Shown here: positions 25,269 to 31,573 of the stretch, in pieces
Position numbering within the stretch: the stretch's first letter is position 1
How the letters are laid out: each line of letters opens with the position of its first letter
Virus record (IMG/VR): IMGVR_UViG_3300042923_001831
Location: 1-50,008 of that record
Length of the DNA: 50,008 bases
Direction: 5' to 3' (one strand)
Source of the DNA: a virus
The notes under the pieces: generated by a model
The model's input: the letters and a program-made list of their open reading frames with translations, nothing else
Database searches by the model: none
What the model was told of the DNA's origin: nothing
Program-made: the position numbers and the translations under genes

Positions 25269-25322
25269 ACTAACACTAATACTAATACTAATACTAATAC
25301 TAATACTAATACTAATACTAAT
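25269..25322 (+). repeat. Tandem hexanucleotide repeat (ACTAAT), nine units
   Basis: One ACTAAC followed by eight perfect ACTAAT units. It lies 39-92 bases upstream of the small membrane protein gene at 25361, outside any convincing frame. Confidence 0.95.
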
Positions 25323-25360
25323 CCAAGACTTCGCAGTCTGGAAAAAAGGGCAGTGATTTC

Positions 25361-25543
25361 ATGAAGAAATTTATTGTACTAATGCATTTAATTTCAGGTA
25401 CTTTTGCAGCTTCCTTCGTTTTACACTTTGTTAGGAAAAACTCATCCGAACACAGAAGAATTCTGACATCTGTTATAGGAACTCAACTTCTATCGTGGGT
25501 ATTTCTTTTTATTACCTCTATGAAAGAAAAAGCGAAATCTTAA
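25361..25543 (+). CDS. Small membrane protein (accessory)
   Basis: 60 aa with two hydrophobic helices (about 3-25 and 36-53) separated by a basic loop (RKNSSEHRR). Not recognised. It is oriented against the late operon, with its own terminator, so it is probably accessory cargo expressed from the lysogen. A GGGCAGTG element lies before the ATG. Confidence 0.5.
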   Translation: MKKFIVLMHLISGTFAASFVLHFVRKNSSEHRRILTSVIGTQLLSWVFLFITSMKEKAKS

Positions 25544-25560
25544 AGATTTCGCTTTTTTTA
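25528..25560 (+). terminator. Terminator of the small membrane protein gene
   Basis: AAAGCGAAATCTT and AAAGATTTCGCTTT form a long stem (12 bp or more) with a minimal loop, then TTTTT. Near-symmetric, so it may act in both directions. Confidence 0.8.
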
Positions 25561-25755
25561 CGCCATTTAAGCTATCCTTTAGTTCCTTAAGGATTATTCA
25601 TTTATTTTATTATATGCTAAGAGAATTTCCGAATGAAAAGGCCGATATTTCTACGAAGTGGAAGTATTGGCTAAAATTAAAAATAGATTTTAAATTAATG
25701 TTTATCCATATTATTTAGATTTCTTGTGTACTTATGGTTTATCAAGAAAACATGA

Positions 25756-26226
25756 TTACGTTTGGTCTTTTCTAATGAACTTTAAATGCCATGGTAAGTA
25801 AAAAGCATACGCAACAAAGTGAATGGGAGTTGAATACCAGTGATTATAACCTTTCATTAATCCCACTTTAGTTGTTAGCCATTCAAGTATTAGTGACAAA
25901 ATGACAAAGAAGATAACCAAGAACCATTTCTTATCTTGTTTATATAAGTTTAAATATATAACTGATAAACATGAGGGTATGATTCCAAATAGGGTAAGCT
26001 CGGGTAATCCTTCCTTTTGTGGATTTCCTATATCGAAAATGTCAAATGGAACTGCTATTGTCATATCAACCATCCAAAGGATATAACCAACTACACCAAA
26101 AGTTATATAAATTTCTTTCCAGTTTATTCGTTTCTTAGACATGAAAAAAACAATTAAAAGTAGAATTACACTAAGAATTGCTGGATACCACCAGCCTTGA
26201 TTCAAAGAAAAGTCTGGCTGATTCAT
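25756..26226 (-). CDS. CBO0543-like integral membrane protein
   Basis: 156 aa with four or five membrane helices. Family-type features shared with the gene at 33109: a Trp/Tyr-rich N-terminal helix, an Asp-rich loop after helix 2 (PFDIFDIGNP), a helix with LSLILEWL, a final YNHWYSTPIHFVAYAFYLPWHLKFI. I recognise the group as CBO0543-like proteins, common in spore formers and of unknown function. GGGGGATTATT precedes the ATG. It lies in the accessory insertion between TerL and portal. Confidence 0.65.
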   Translation of the reverse strand: MNQPDFSLNQGWWYPAILSVILLLIVFFMSKKRINWKEIYITFGVVGYILWMVDMTIAVPFDIFDIGNPQKEGLPELTLFGIIPSCLSVIYLNLYKQDKKWFLVIFFVILSLILEWLTTKVGLMKGYNHWYSTPIHFVAYAFYLPWHLKFIRKDQT

Positions 26227-26229
26227 AAT

Positions 26230-26880
26230 AATCCCCCTTTTTCTTATTGTTACTCACTAATAATTAATTATTCATATTTATTGAAGGTAACCATACACTA
26301 TGGGGGGATCTCTTCATTCCATGAATATTAAGGCCTAATGAATGTGTATCTTAGGTGTTAGGAACTTTTCCTCCTTGAACATGTCCCTTTCCATCCACAC
26401 AATAAACTACAGTCCTTCTTTCACTAACGGTCAGATATATATAGTATCAACTTAAAAAATGTTGAAGGAATGCACCTTTTATCGTTGTTTACATGTATTC
26501 ATAGGTACGGGATTTAAGGACTTGAATTAAGCCCTCTTTGGGTAACAATAGATCCTGTGATAAAGCAGTCTCTTCAACAGGCAAATAGTCTGTCTTTCAT
26601 CCCTACCGCGCTTTCGCTTACTAGCCTTGAAGTTTAGTCTGGAAGGAGTACACTTCCACACTAAACTTCAAGGTCGTATCTTTCCCCTATTAGACATATC
26701 TATTTCCATATCTTTGAATACCTTGAATACTATAAAAAATACCTCTATATAATGTGTTAGCAAAGATAGAAATTCGGTCATTTTTGTATCATTACTTACG
26801 TTGAATACGGTAGAAATTAATACTATATATAACTGCCCGTTAGTCGCTTAAGAAAATCAACAACATTCTTTATAGAGCTA
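26230..26880. other. 650-bp non-coding stretch with a long hairpin
   Basis: No supported gene. A long hairpin lies at 26625-26673. On the minus strand near 26500-26610 a short open stretch without a start (PVEETALSQDLLLPKEGLIQ) looks coding-like, so this may be a decayed gene remnant. It separates the TerL stop from the CBO0543-like gene. Confidence 0.5.
26625..26673. repeat. Inverted repeat, 21-nt arms, 20 of 21 paired
   Basis: Arms CCTTGAAGTTTAGTCTGGAAG (26625-26645) and its near-perfect reverse complement (26653-26673) flank the 7-nt loop GAGTACA; there is one mismatch. No T-tract follows on either strand, so this is not a standard terminator. Confidence 0.9.
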
Positions 26881-28680
26881 TTAATTAAACAAATCTCTAA
26901 CAGAAATAAATTCAATATTACCATCACCTTTTGGTTGAGATAACATAGGAATTACCTCTGTATGAGCATTCAGGAAAGCCGCAAATCCATCTATTTTCCT
27001 GTATTTACTTTGTTTAGAAGGTAAGAAATTACCGTTTCTATCTTCAATTAGTTTTACATTATTCATATACCATCGGAAAAGTCGATTTTTATTATTGATA
27101 ACTTTCCCGTCGAGTAACAGCTGCCTAATATCTTTAAGAGCAGGACTAAGTGATAAATGACCTTGTCGAACTGGCACTGTATCAAAGCCATAGGTCTTTA
27201 GGTCCTCATTTAATCGATAAGCATTGGCAGGATCATAAGCTATTTTCTTAATAAAATAGAGTTTAGATTGATCTATAAACCAATCATATACATACTCGTA
27301 TTTCACATACTCCCCAGGAATAATCGTTAACCATCCTTTTTCTTCAAAATCTTTATAGTTTATTCCTTCGTTGTCTTTATCTACTTTTGCTTGTGGTACC
27401 CAACTGTGAGAAAGTATAAAAACACTTCCATCATCTACAGGAAATTCTAAACAAGCACTAGTAAAATCTTCAGTGGATGATAAATCATAACCCCCCACAC
27501 AATCGCGACCATTTAGAGCTTCAAACTCCATAACATTTTCATTTCTTTTTAATATCTCAATTCCGACAAAAGACATTTCATCGTTATCTACGAAAATATT
27601 AAACTGTTTAGTAATCCAGTCATTTTTTTCTTCAGGAATAACCTTATCATTGTTCCAGTCATCGATAAGGGAAGGTAAATCTAAGGATACTCCCATATTA
27701 GGATTGGCTTTAATCCACAATTCCGGTTTTTCAATTTCGTCTACGTTGTCTAACTCAGCCATGAAATAAAATTTTCTATCTTGGTTAATTACACCATCTA
27801 ATACATCAGTAGCTACTTCATAGTTTTGTACTAATGGACCTTCTAATTGATATCCTGCAGTTGTGATATACAGTATCAAAGGCTGTTTTCTAGAACCACG
27901 AGACTTCTTTATAACGTTTATCAATTTGAAATTCTTAAACTCGTGAATTTCATCAAAAACACCTAGATGAGTATTCAATCCATCTAGTTTTTTACTGTCT
28001 GATGCACGGGGCTCAATTCTAGATTGGGTCTTATCATAGAAAATGCCTTTTTGGTTTTCTCTTAGGCGCTTACGTAGCTGCGGTGATTTCTGTACCATCG
28101 CTCTACTTTCATCAAAGAGTTCGCCAGCTTGTTGCTTGGTATTTGCTAGGACGTAGACACGGGCTCCTGGTTCATTGTCTTTAGATACAGCAAAGTTGGA
28201 CAACCCTGAAATCATAGTGGTTTTTCCGTTTTTACGACCTATAAAAATAAGGCCCTCACGAAAGCGCCTATAACCTGTATCTTTATGAATCCACCCATAT
28301 AAAGAACCAATAACAAAGTGTTGCCACGGTTGGAGAACTAAACTATTGTAATCCCCTTTAGAAGGTTTGCAGTATGTTTCAATGAATTTTATGGGACGAT
28401 GTGCTTTTTCCTCGTCAAAAATCCAAGGGAAGTCTTCAGTCCCTTGCCTTTTTATATCATCCAAATGCCTTTGGCATGATTGGATATTTTTTTTACTAGC
28501 CTTAATATTCCCTTTGACTACTTGTTCAGCATACCAAGTTGTTCTTGGTTTTGGGGAAGGTCTTTCAAGAATATAGAATTGCTTAACTTGTTCTTTACGC
28601 CAAATTTGATACCACTTTGCTATTTCAGATGGCTTAGAAGTCGTCGAAATCGTCATCATCGACAAGTGATCCACTTCCAT
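26881..28680 (-). CDS. terL: Terminase large subunit (TerL)
   Basis: 599 aa. The ATPase and nuclease that drives DNA into the prohead and cuts it. ATPase region: LQPWQHFVIGSLYGW, a Walker A-like GRKNGKTT, and a Walker B-like LGVFDEIHEF. Nuclease region: the GGYDLSSTEDFTSAC acidic motif, then IAYDPANAYRLNEDL, and DGFAAFLNAHTE near the end. It resembles HK97-type (Terminase_1) enzymes of cos phages and looks intact. The start is uncertain (ATG 28680 or 28659; neither has a strong site) and overlaps TerS. Confidence 0.94.
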   Translation of the reverse strand: MEVDHLSMMTISTTSKPSEIAKWYQIWRKEQVKQFYILERPSPKPRTTWYAEQVVKGNIKASKKNIQSCQRHLDDIKRQGTEDFPWIFDEEKAHRPIKFIETYCKPSKGDYNSLVLQPWQHFVIGSLYGWIHKDTGYRRFREGLIFIGRKNGKTTMISGLSNFAVSKDNEPGARVYVLANTKQQAGELFDESRAMVQKSPQLRKRLRENQKGIFYDKTQSRIEPRASDSKKLDGLNTHLGVFDEIHEFKNFKLINVIKKSRGSRKQPLILYITTAGYQLEGPLVQNYEVATDVLDGVINQDRKFYFMAELDNVDEIEKPELWIKANPNMGVSLDLPSLIDDWNNDKVIPEEKNDWITKQFNIFVDNDEMSFVGIEILKRNENVMEFEALNGRDCVGGYDLSSTEDFTSACLEFPVDDGSVFILSHSWVPQAKVDKDNEGINYKDFEEKGWLTIIPGEYVKYEYVYDWFIDQSKLYFIKKIAYDPANAYRLNEDLKTYGFDTVPVRQGHLSLSPALKDIRQLLLDGKVINNKNRLFRWYMNNVKLIEDRNGNFLPSKQSKYRKIDGFAAFLNAHTEVIPMLSQPKGDGNIEFISVRDLFN

Positions 28681-28963
28681 CTTTTATTTTCTTTCTTTGG
28701 GCGGGCGTAAGTCCCAGGGATTTAAGTAGATTATTTAAAGTTTGAACTGTCTTTGTTAACTCAATGGAAAGGGGGTTTTTCACCAAATTAGTTGCCCCTG
28801 CCTTATTGGTGTACTCATACATTAGTTTTGATTTTTTCACTTCAGTTTGCAAACGCCTGTAGAATTGATGTGTCTCCAGATATAACTTAATTAATTCCTC
28901 ATCCGATTCTTTGTATGAATCACCAATATACTCTCTGATTTTTTTGGCTGTTGGAACCGCCAT
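28634..28963 (-). CDS. terS: Terminase small subunit, P27 family
   Basis: 109 aa DNA-recognition subunit. The helical pattern IREYIGDSYKESDEELIKLY, then QFYRRLQTEVKKSKLMYEYT, then NPLSIELTKTVQTLNNLLKS and LGLTPAQRKKI fits the P27 (Terminase_4) family; it ends in an acidic tail DDDDFDDF. AAAGGGGGG lies upstream of ATG 28963. It lies directly between the candidate cos region and TerL. Confidence 0.92.
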   Translation of the reverse strand: MAVPTAKKIREYIGDSYKESDEELIKLYLETHQFYRRLQTEVKKSKLMYEYTNKAGATNLVKNPLSIELTKTVQTLNNLLKSLGLTPAQRKKIKDGSGSLVDDDDFDDF

Positions 28964-28969
28964 GGATTT

Positions 28970-29066
28970 ACCCCCCTTTCATGAAAATTTTAATCGCGGT
29001 GCCAGCGATGGGCCCAGCCGGTCTGGGTGGAAAATAAGTTCCCATTTTAGGGGTAGGGGGGCTATC
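28970..29066. other. Candidate cos region between HNH and TerS genes
   Basis: About 95 non-coding bases with unusual GC-rich runs (GGTGCCAGCGATGGGCCC, and a hairpin CCCAG-ACCGG-CTGGG on the minus strand) in AT-rich surroundings. HK97-type cos phages with an HNH gene beside TerS usually have cos here. The cut position cannot be read from the sequence. Confidence 0.4.
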
Positions 29067-29414
29067 CTACACCAAGTCCCTGTTCGCCTTCACCTTTACC
29101 ACGTTGAAGCGCCGTTGTTTCTTTATTTTTCCACTACCCTTTTCAGGATGCTCTTTGTTATGGCAAGGATGACAAATGCTGATAAGGTTATCCATATCAA
29201 GCGCGAATTCAGGATGATCATCAAATGATTTAATATGATGGACCATATCTGCTGAGATGACTTGTCCTTCACTTAAGCATTCTTGGCAAAGGTAGTTATC
29301 ACGTAAAAGTATCAACCCTCTACACTTCTTCCAAGCTGCACTGTTATAGAACTTCTTTGCTACTTTATTACGTTTATATTTGTCATACAGTTTGGATTGG
29401 TAGAAGTTAGTCAT
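29067..29414 (-). CDS. HNH endonuclease (packaging-associated)
   Basis: 115 aa. HNH domain at about residues 40-92: Cys43 and Cys46, His59-His60, Asn76, then Cys81 and Cys84 and His89 (VHHIKSF ... DNLISICHPCHNKEH). Known: HNH proteins encoded beside TerS in HK97-like phages act with terminase in cos cleavage. It starts after the small gene at 29421, with AAGGAGGAAAGGATG upstream. Confidence 0.9.
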   Translation of the reverse strand: MTNFYQSKLYDKYKRNKVAKKFYNSAAWKKCRGLILLRDNYLCQECLSEGQVISADMVHHIKSFDDHPEFALDMDNLISICHPCHNKEHPEKGSGKIKKQRRFNVVKVKANRDLV

Positions 29415-29420
29415 TTTCCC

Positions 29421-29579
29421 TCATCCTTTCCTCCTTACAGCTCCGTTTACTCTTTTGTAGGTATCACGATTCTTCCCCATCAATTCATCCAAATCTCTTT
29501 GACTTAGTACTTCTTTCTTTGGTGACATCTCTTCTAGTTGCCTCTTCTGTTTTTTTGATAAATGATCTGCTAATTTCAA
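29421..29579 (-). CDS. Small conserved phage protein with TTG start
   Basis: 52 aa, from TTG 29579 preceded by AAGGTGATGAC, a near-perfect match to the 16S anti-Shine-Dalgarno. Sequence KLADHLSKKQKRQLEE, then QRDLDELMGKNRDTYKRV and a basic end. Basic and helical, it recalls small proteins next to HNH and terminase genes in Bacillus phages, possibly DNA-binding. Translation runs on into the HNH gene. Confidence 0.65.
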   Translation of the reverse strand: MKLADHLSKKQKRQLEEMSPKKEVLSQRDLDELMGKNRDTYKRVNGAVRRKG

Positions 29580-29596
29580 GTCATCACCTTCTTAGG

Positions 29597-29635
29597 CAAA
29601 ATAAAAAGCACTCACAAATGTGAATGCTTGTGTAT
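29597..29635 (-). terminator. Terminator upstream of the packaging genes
   Basis: Minus-strand stem AGCATTCACA-TT-TGTGAGTGCT, 10 bp with one T-G pair, then TTTTTATTTT. Its right arm and T-tract nearly equal those at 30331 and 30632. Confidence 0.8.
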
Positions 29636-29647
29636 GAAAATAATTGC

Positions 29648-29675
29648 TTGTCCGAAAAAATCAAAAAGATATTAT
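29648..29675 (+). promoter_or_regulatory. Possible sigma-A promoter for the toxin-like peptide
   Basis: TTGTCC (29648-29653), 16 bp, TATTAT (29670-29675). A segment matching the complement of the downstream Shine-Dalgarno (ATTCTCCTT) lies at 29674-29682, at or just before the expected start point. Confidence 0.4.
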
Positions 29676-29726
29676 TCTCCTTCCAGTAGCATATAAATCA
29701 AACATACTAAAGAAAGGAGAATTAAT

Positions 29727-29813
29727 ATGATGTCACCTTTTGAAGCGATTATCATTTTGGTTGCACTTGCTTCGAGATGCATTAGTGTGGTTGTTTTTGT
29801 TGTAAAAAGTTAA
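29727..29813 (+). CDS. Type I toxin-like small hydrophobic peptide
   Basis: 28 aa (MMSPFEAIIILVALASRCIS, then VVVFVVKS), a single membrane helix. Length, the S-x-F-E-A start and a stable downstream hairpin fit the putative holin-like toxins (TxpA/BsrG/BsrE group) that Bacillus prophages and chromosomes pair with an antisense RNA. AAAGGAGA lies seven bases before the first ATG. An upstream element complementary to that site could hide it. No antisense promoter was identified with confidence, so toxin function is inferred. Confidence 0.6.
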   Translation: MMSPFEAIIILVALASRCISVVVFVVKS

Positions 29814-29824
29814 GTGAAGGATTA

Positions 29825-29858
29825 GAAGAGTAGATCTCGCACATCTGCTCTTTTAATC
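29825..29858 (+). terminator. Terminator of the toxin-like peptide gene
   Basis: AGAGTAGAT-CTCGCAC-ATCTGCTCT stem of nine pairs including one T-G, followed by TTTTAAT. Confidence 0.7.
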
Positions 29859-30074
29859 TATAATAAAATGTATGCTTTTGGCGTTCATTTTAAACCAGTT
29901 TAAAAATAATTAAATTAAACTAAATTTTGTTTAACTTAAAAGAGTAAACAATAAATTAGATAAAATCACTTCCCTTGCAATGTATGTTGCAAGTATTTCT
30001 TTATATTTTTCTTTAATCTTTTCTTTAATCTTTTCTTTAGGACTTTTGCATATAATGAAGGGAAAATGTTTATC

Positions 30075-30192
30075 GTACACCAACTGTAGTACTATATCGT
30101 ACACCAACTGTAGTACTATATCGTACACCAATTGTAGTACTATATCGTACACCAATTGTAGTACTATGTTTATGGTACACCAATTGTAGTAC
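30075..30192. repeat. Iteron array, five copies of GTACACCAAYTGTAGTAC
   Basis: 18-bp units start at 30075, 30099, 30123, 30147 (exact 24-bp period) and 30175 (28 bp on). Copies 1-2 have AACT and copies 3-5 AATT at the centre. Each unit begins and ends with GTAC. The 24-bp period, near two helix turns, suits co-operative protein binding on one face. The frames across it encode only repeated short peptides and have no ribosome binding site, so this is read as regulatory or replication DNA. Confidence 0.9.
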
Positions 30193-30206
30193 CAAACGTA
30201 CGTTTG
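30193..30206. promoter_or_regulatory. Perfect 14-bp palindrome CAAACGTACGTTTG next to the iterons
   Basis: Fully self-complementary and abuts the fifth iteron, so it is probably a separate dimer binding site in the same control region. Confidence 0.7.
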
Positions 30207-30219
30207 TAAAATTATTAGG

Positions 30220-30331
30220 TATTTGCGGGTAAGGATTTGCACCTTACATGAACAGTCGCTACACCAACTTCATTCGAGCCGATTCCCATAGAATCCGCAA
30301 CACTCTGCGTCTACCTGTTCCGCCACCGCAA
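30220..30331 (-). ncRNA. tRNA-like RNA (pseudo-tRNA with long variable arm)
   Basis: Minus-strand RNA of about 110 nt with a tRNA layout. Acceptor TTGCGG pairs with CCGCAA. The D-arm GGCGGAACAGGTAGACGC is very like that of Bacillus tRNA-Leu. The anticodon arm is AGAGT-GTTGCGG-ATTCT, giving TGC at 34-36. A long variable arm ATGAAGTTG-GTGTAG-CGACTGTTCAT follows, then the T-arm TAAGG-TGCAAAT-CCTTA. Oddities: a class II variable arm with an Ala-type TGC, TGC instead of TTC in the T loop, a mismatch at 7-66, an oversized anticodon-to-variable segment and no encoded CCA (the end is ATACC). A non-aminoacylated pseudo-tRNA (tRNA-Other) is known from B. cereus; kinship is a guess. Confidence 0.6.
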
Positions 30332-30366
30332 AATAAAAAGCACCCTCAAAAGGATGCTTTTTAATC
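30331..30366 (-). terminator. Terminator abutting the tRNA-like RNA
   Basis: Minus-strand stem AAAAGCATCC..GGGTGCTTTT with loop TTTTGA, then TTTTTATTTT; bidirectional in form. The T-tract runs into the 5' end of the tRNA-like RNA. Confidence 0.8.
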
Positions 30367-30567
30367 CAATACAATAATAATTGTTTGATAAAATACGAAC
30401 AGAAGAACTAAAATCGCTCCATAATTAGCAAGGATGTTAGGAATTTTAATTGCCCTTAATATCCATTTAAAAATAAGTCCTGCAATTAACGGGATAAATA
30501 AAATAATAGCAAGCTCAAATGCCATTTGATTCATTAGGTCTTTCAATGGCGAAAAATCAATATTCAT
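30361..30567 (-). CDS. Small membrane protein, two helices
   Basis: 68 aa, not recognised. Hydrophobic helices at about 16-34 and 48-67 with a basic turn (KWILRAIKIPN). AGAGAGGTAGAAT precedes the ATG and the gene lies between two near-identical terminators, as a single-gene unit. Possibly a holin-like or superinfection protein; nothing in the sequence decides. Confidence 0.55.
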   Translation of the reverse strand: MNIDFSPLKDLMNQMAFELAIILFIPLIAGLIFKWILRAIKIPNILANYGAILVLLFVFYQTIIIVLD

Positions 30568-30629
30568 ATTCTACCTCTCTATATTCTGTTTTTTTTATCA
30601 TTCGACAAAAATAGAGTAATTCCTTTTTC

Positions 30630-30664
30630 AAAATAAAAAGCACCCTTGAAAGGATGCTCCTACA
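30630..30664 (-). terminator. Third copy of the AAAATAAAAAGCAC terminator
   Basis: Minus-strand hairpin GAGCATCCTTTC..AGGGTGCT followed by TTTTTATTTT, close in sequence to those at 29597 and 30331. Confidence 0.75.
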
Positions 30665-30862
30665 TTATAGATCCGTACTATTCCCATGAAATCTAATGAC
30701 CCCTTGATCAGTTACTTCTACCTCATGTACCGTTAAAGTAGTACCTCTAATTGTAACCACATCTGCCTGCATCATTAACTGTAAAATATCTAATGTAACC
30801 TCACTACCGTATGTACCATTTTCTATGACAGCTTCAATGTCATACATTTTTTCGTCTTCCAC
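30665..30862 (-). CDS. Small hypothetical phage protein
   Basis: 65 aa from the GTG at 30862, which has AAGGTGAGG eight bases upstream; an upstream GTG (30871) overlaps that site and ATG 30847 has none. A single small domain MYDIEAVIENGTYGSEVTLD, QLMMQADVVTIRGTTLTVHE. Beta-rich. Not recognised. It lies downstream of the gene at 30887 and is probably co-transcribed with it. Confidence 0.5.
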   Translation of the reverse strand: MEDEKMYDIEAVIENGTYGSEVTLDILQLMMQADVVTIRGTTLTVHEVEVTDQGVIRFHGNSTDL

Positions 30863-30886
30863 TTTTTCCACCTCACCTTTTTATCA

Positions 30887-31276
30887 TTATTCGGATTCTA
30901 AATTTACACGATTTAGTTTTTTCCAGCTAGTAACAAGTTTTTGATCCTGTACATCATTAGATGTTATAAGGATTGTCTCATATGATTTAACCTGGTCTAC
31001 AAAAGATGATCCCACACTACATAACCATTTATGAATGTCTACCTCACTCAATTTAGTATTTTCAGTTACGATAGCGGTACCAGAAATTCTTAATTCTAAA
31101 ATGTTACTAGTCCCTTTTGTGAACATAACACTTTCATAATCTCCATTTCTAGTACTTGGGTTACATTTAATTTCTTCTGTTTTATGTTTTTTTGCTAATT
31201 CGTCTGCCTTTTCTCTTTGCCTTACTATTGCTTGAGCTTGTGCGCTTTTATTTTGCATATCATACCTGTATCCCAT
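30887..31276 (-). CDS. Hypothetical phage protein
   Basis: 129 aa. A charged N-terminal helix (QAQAIVRQREKADELAKKHK) leads to a small alpha/beta domain (YESVMFTKGTSNILELRISG; SEVDIHKWLCSVGSSFVDQV; YETILITSNDVQD). No family recognised. GGGAGGTGTTAGCAA lies before the ATG. Next to the late switch region; role unknown. Confidence 0.5.
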   Translation of the reverse strand: MGYRYDMQNKSAQAQAIVRQREKADELAKKHKTEEIKCNPSTRNGDYESVMFTKGTSNILELRISGTAIVTENTKLSEVDIHKWLCSVGSSFVDQVKSYETILITSNDVQDQKLVTSWKKLNRVNLESE

Positions 31277-31573
31277 TTGCTAACACCTCCCTTCCCCGTT
31301 AATCTTACCGAGGTAAAGTGATTTGGCAAACAGCAATCGTTCGTCAAAATATGACAAATAAAATGGAACTGATTCAGGTTTGTCCTTAAAAGGGACCCCT
31401 TTAATCAATTCCTCATGTTATTAATTTATCAGGTTAAAAAACAAATATCACACAAATATTTTCAATTTTTTTAATAAATTTTTACAATTATCTTCAAATT
31501 ATTTTATTATTAATTCATAATAGTAAAATAGTACCCTTACTAAATAAATGCAACAATAATAGGAGAACTAAAA
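31277..31573. promoter_or_regulatory. Divergent intergenic region with + strand promoter
   Basis: AT-rich. TTTACA (31481-31486), 18 bp and TATTAT (31505-31510) form a likely sigma-A promoter for the membrane protein at 31574. No gene seen. Confidence 0.5.

Noticed and set aside
24928-26880. Group I or II intron between portal and terminase.
   Set aside because: Both proteins look complete, no intron-type conserved core was seen, and the interval carries genes with separate promoters and terminators.
30075-30192. Possible CRISPR array at the iterons.
   Set aside because: The spacing between 18-bp units is only 6 bp, there are no unique spacers, and no cas genes are present.
29931-30242. Minus-strand frame of 103 codons with repeated IVLQLVYD units, and a matching + strand frame at 29980.
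   Set aside because: Both only translate the 24-bp iterons, a multiple of three, and have no ribosome binding site. Read as regulatory DNA.
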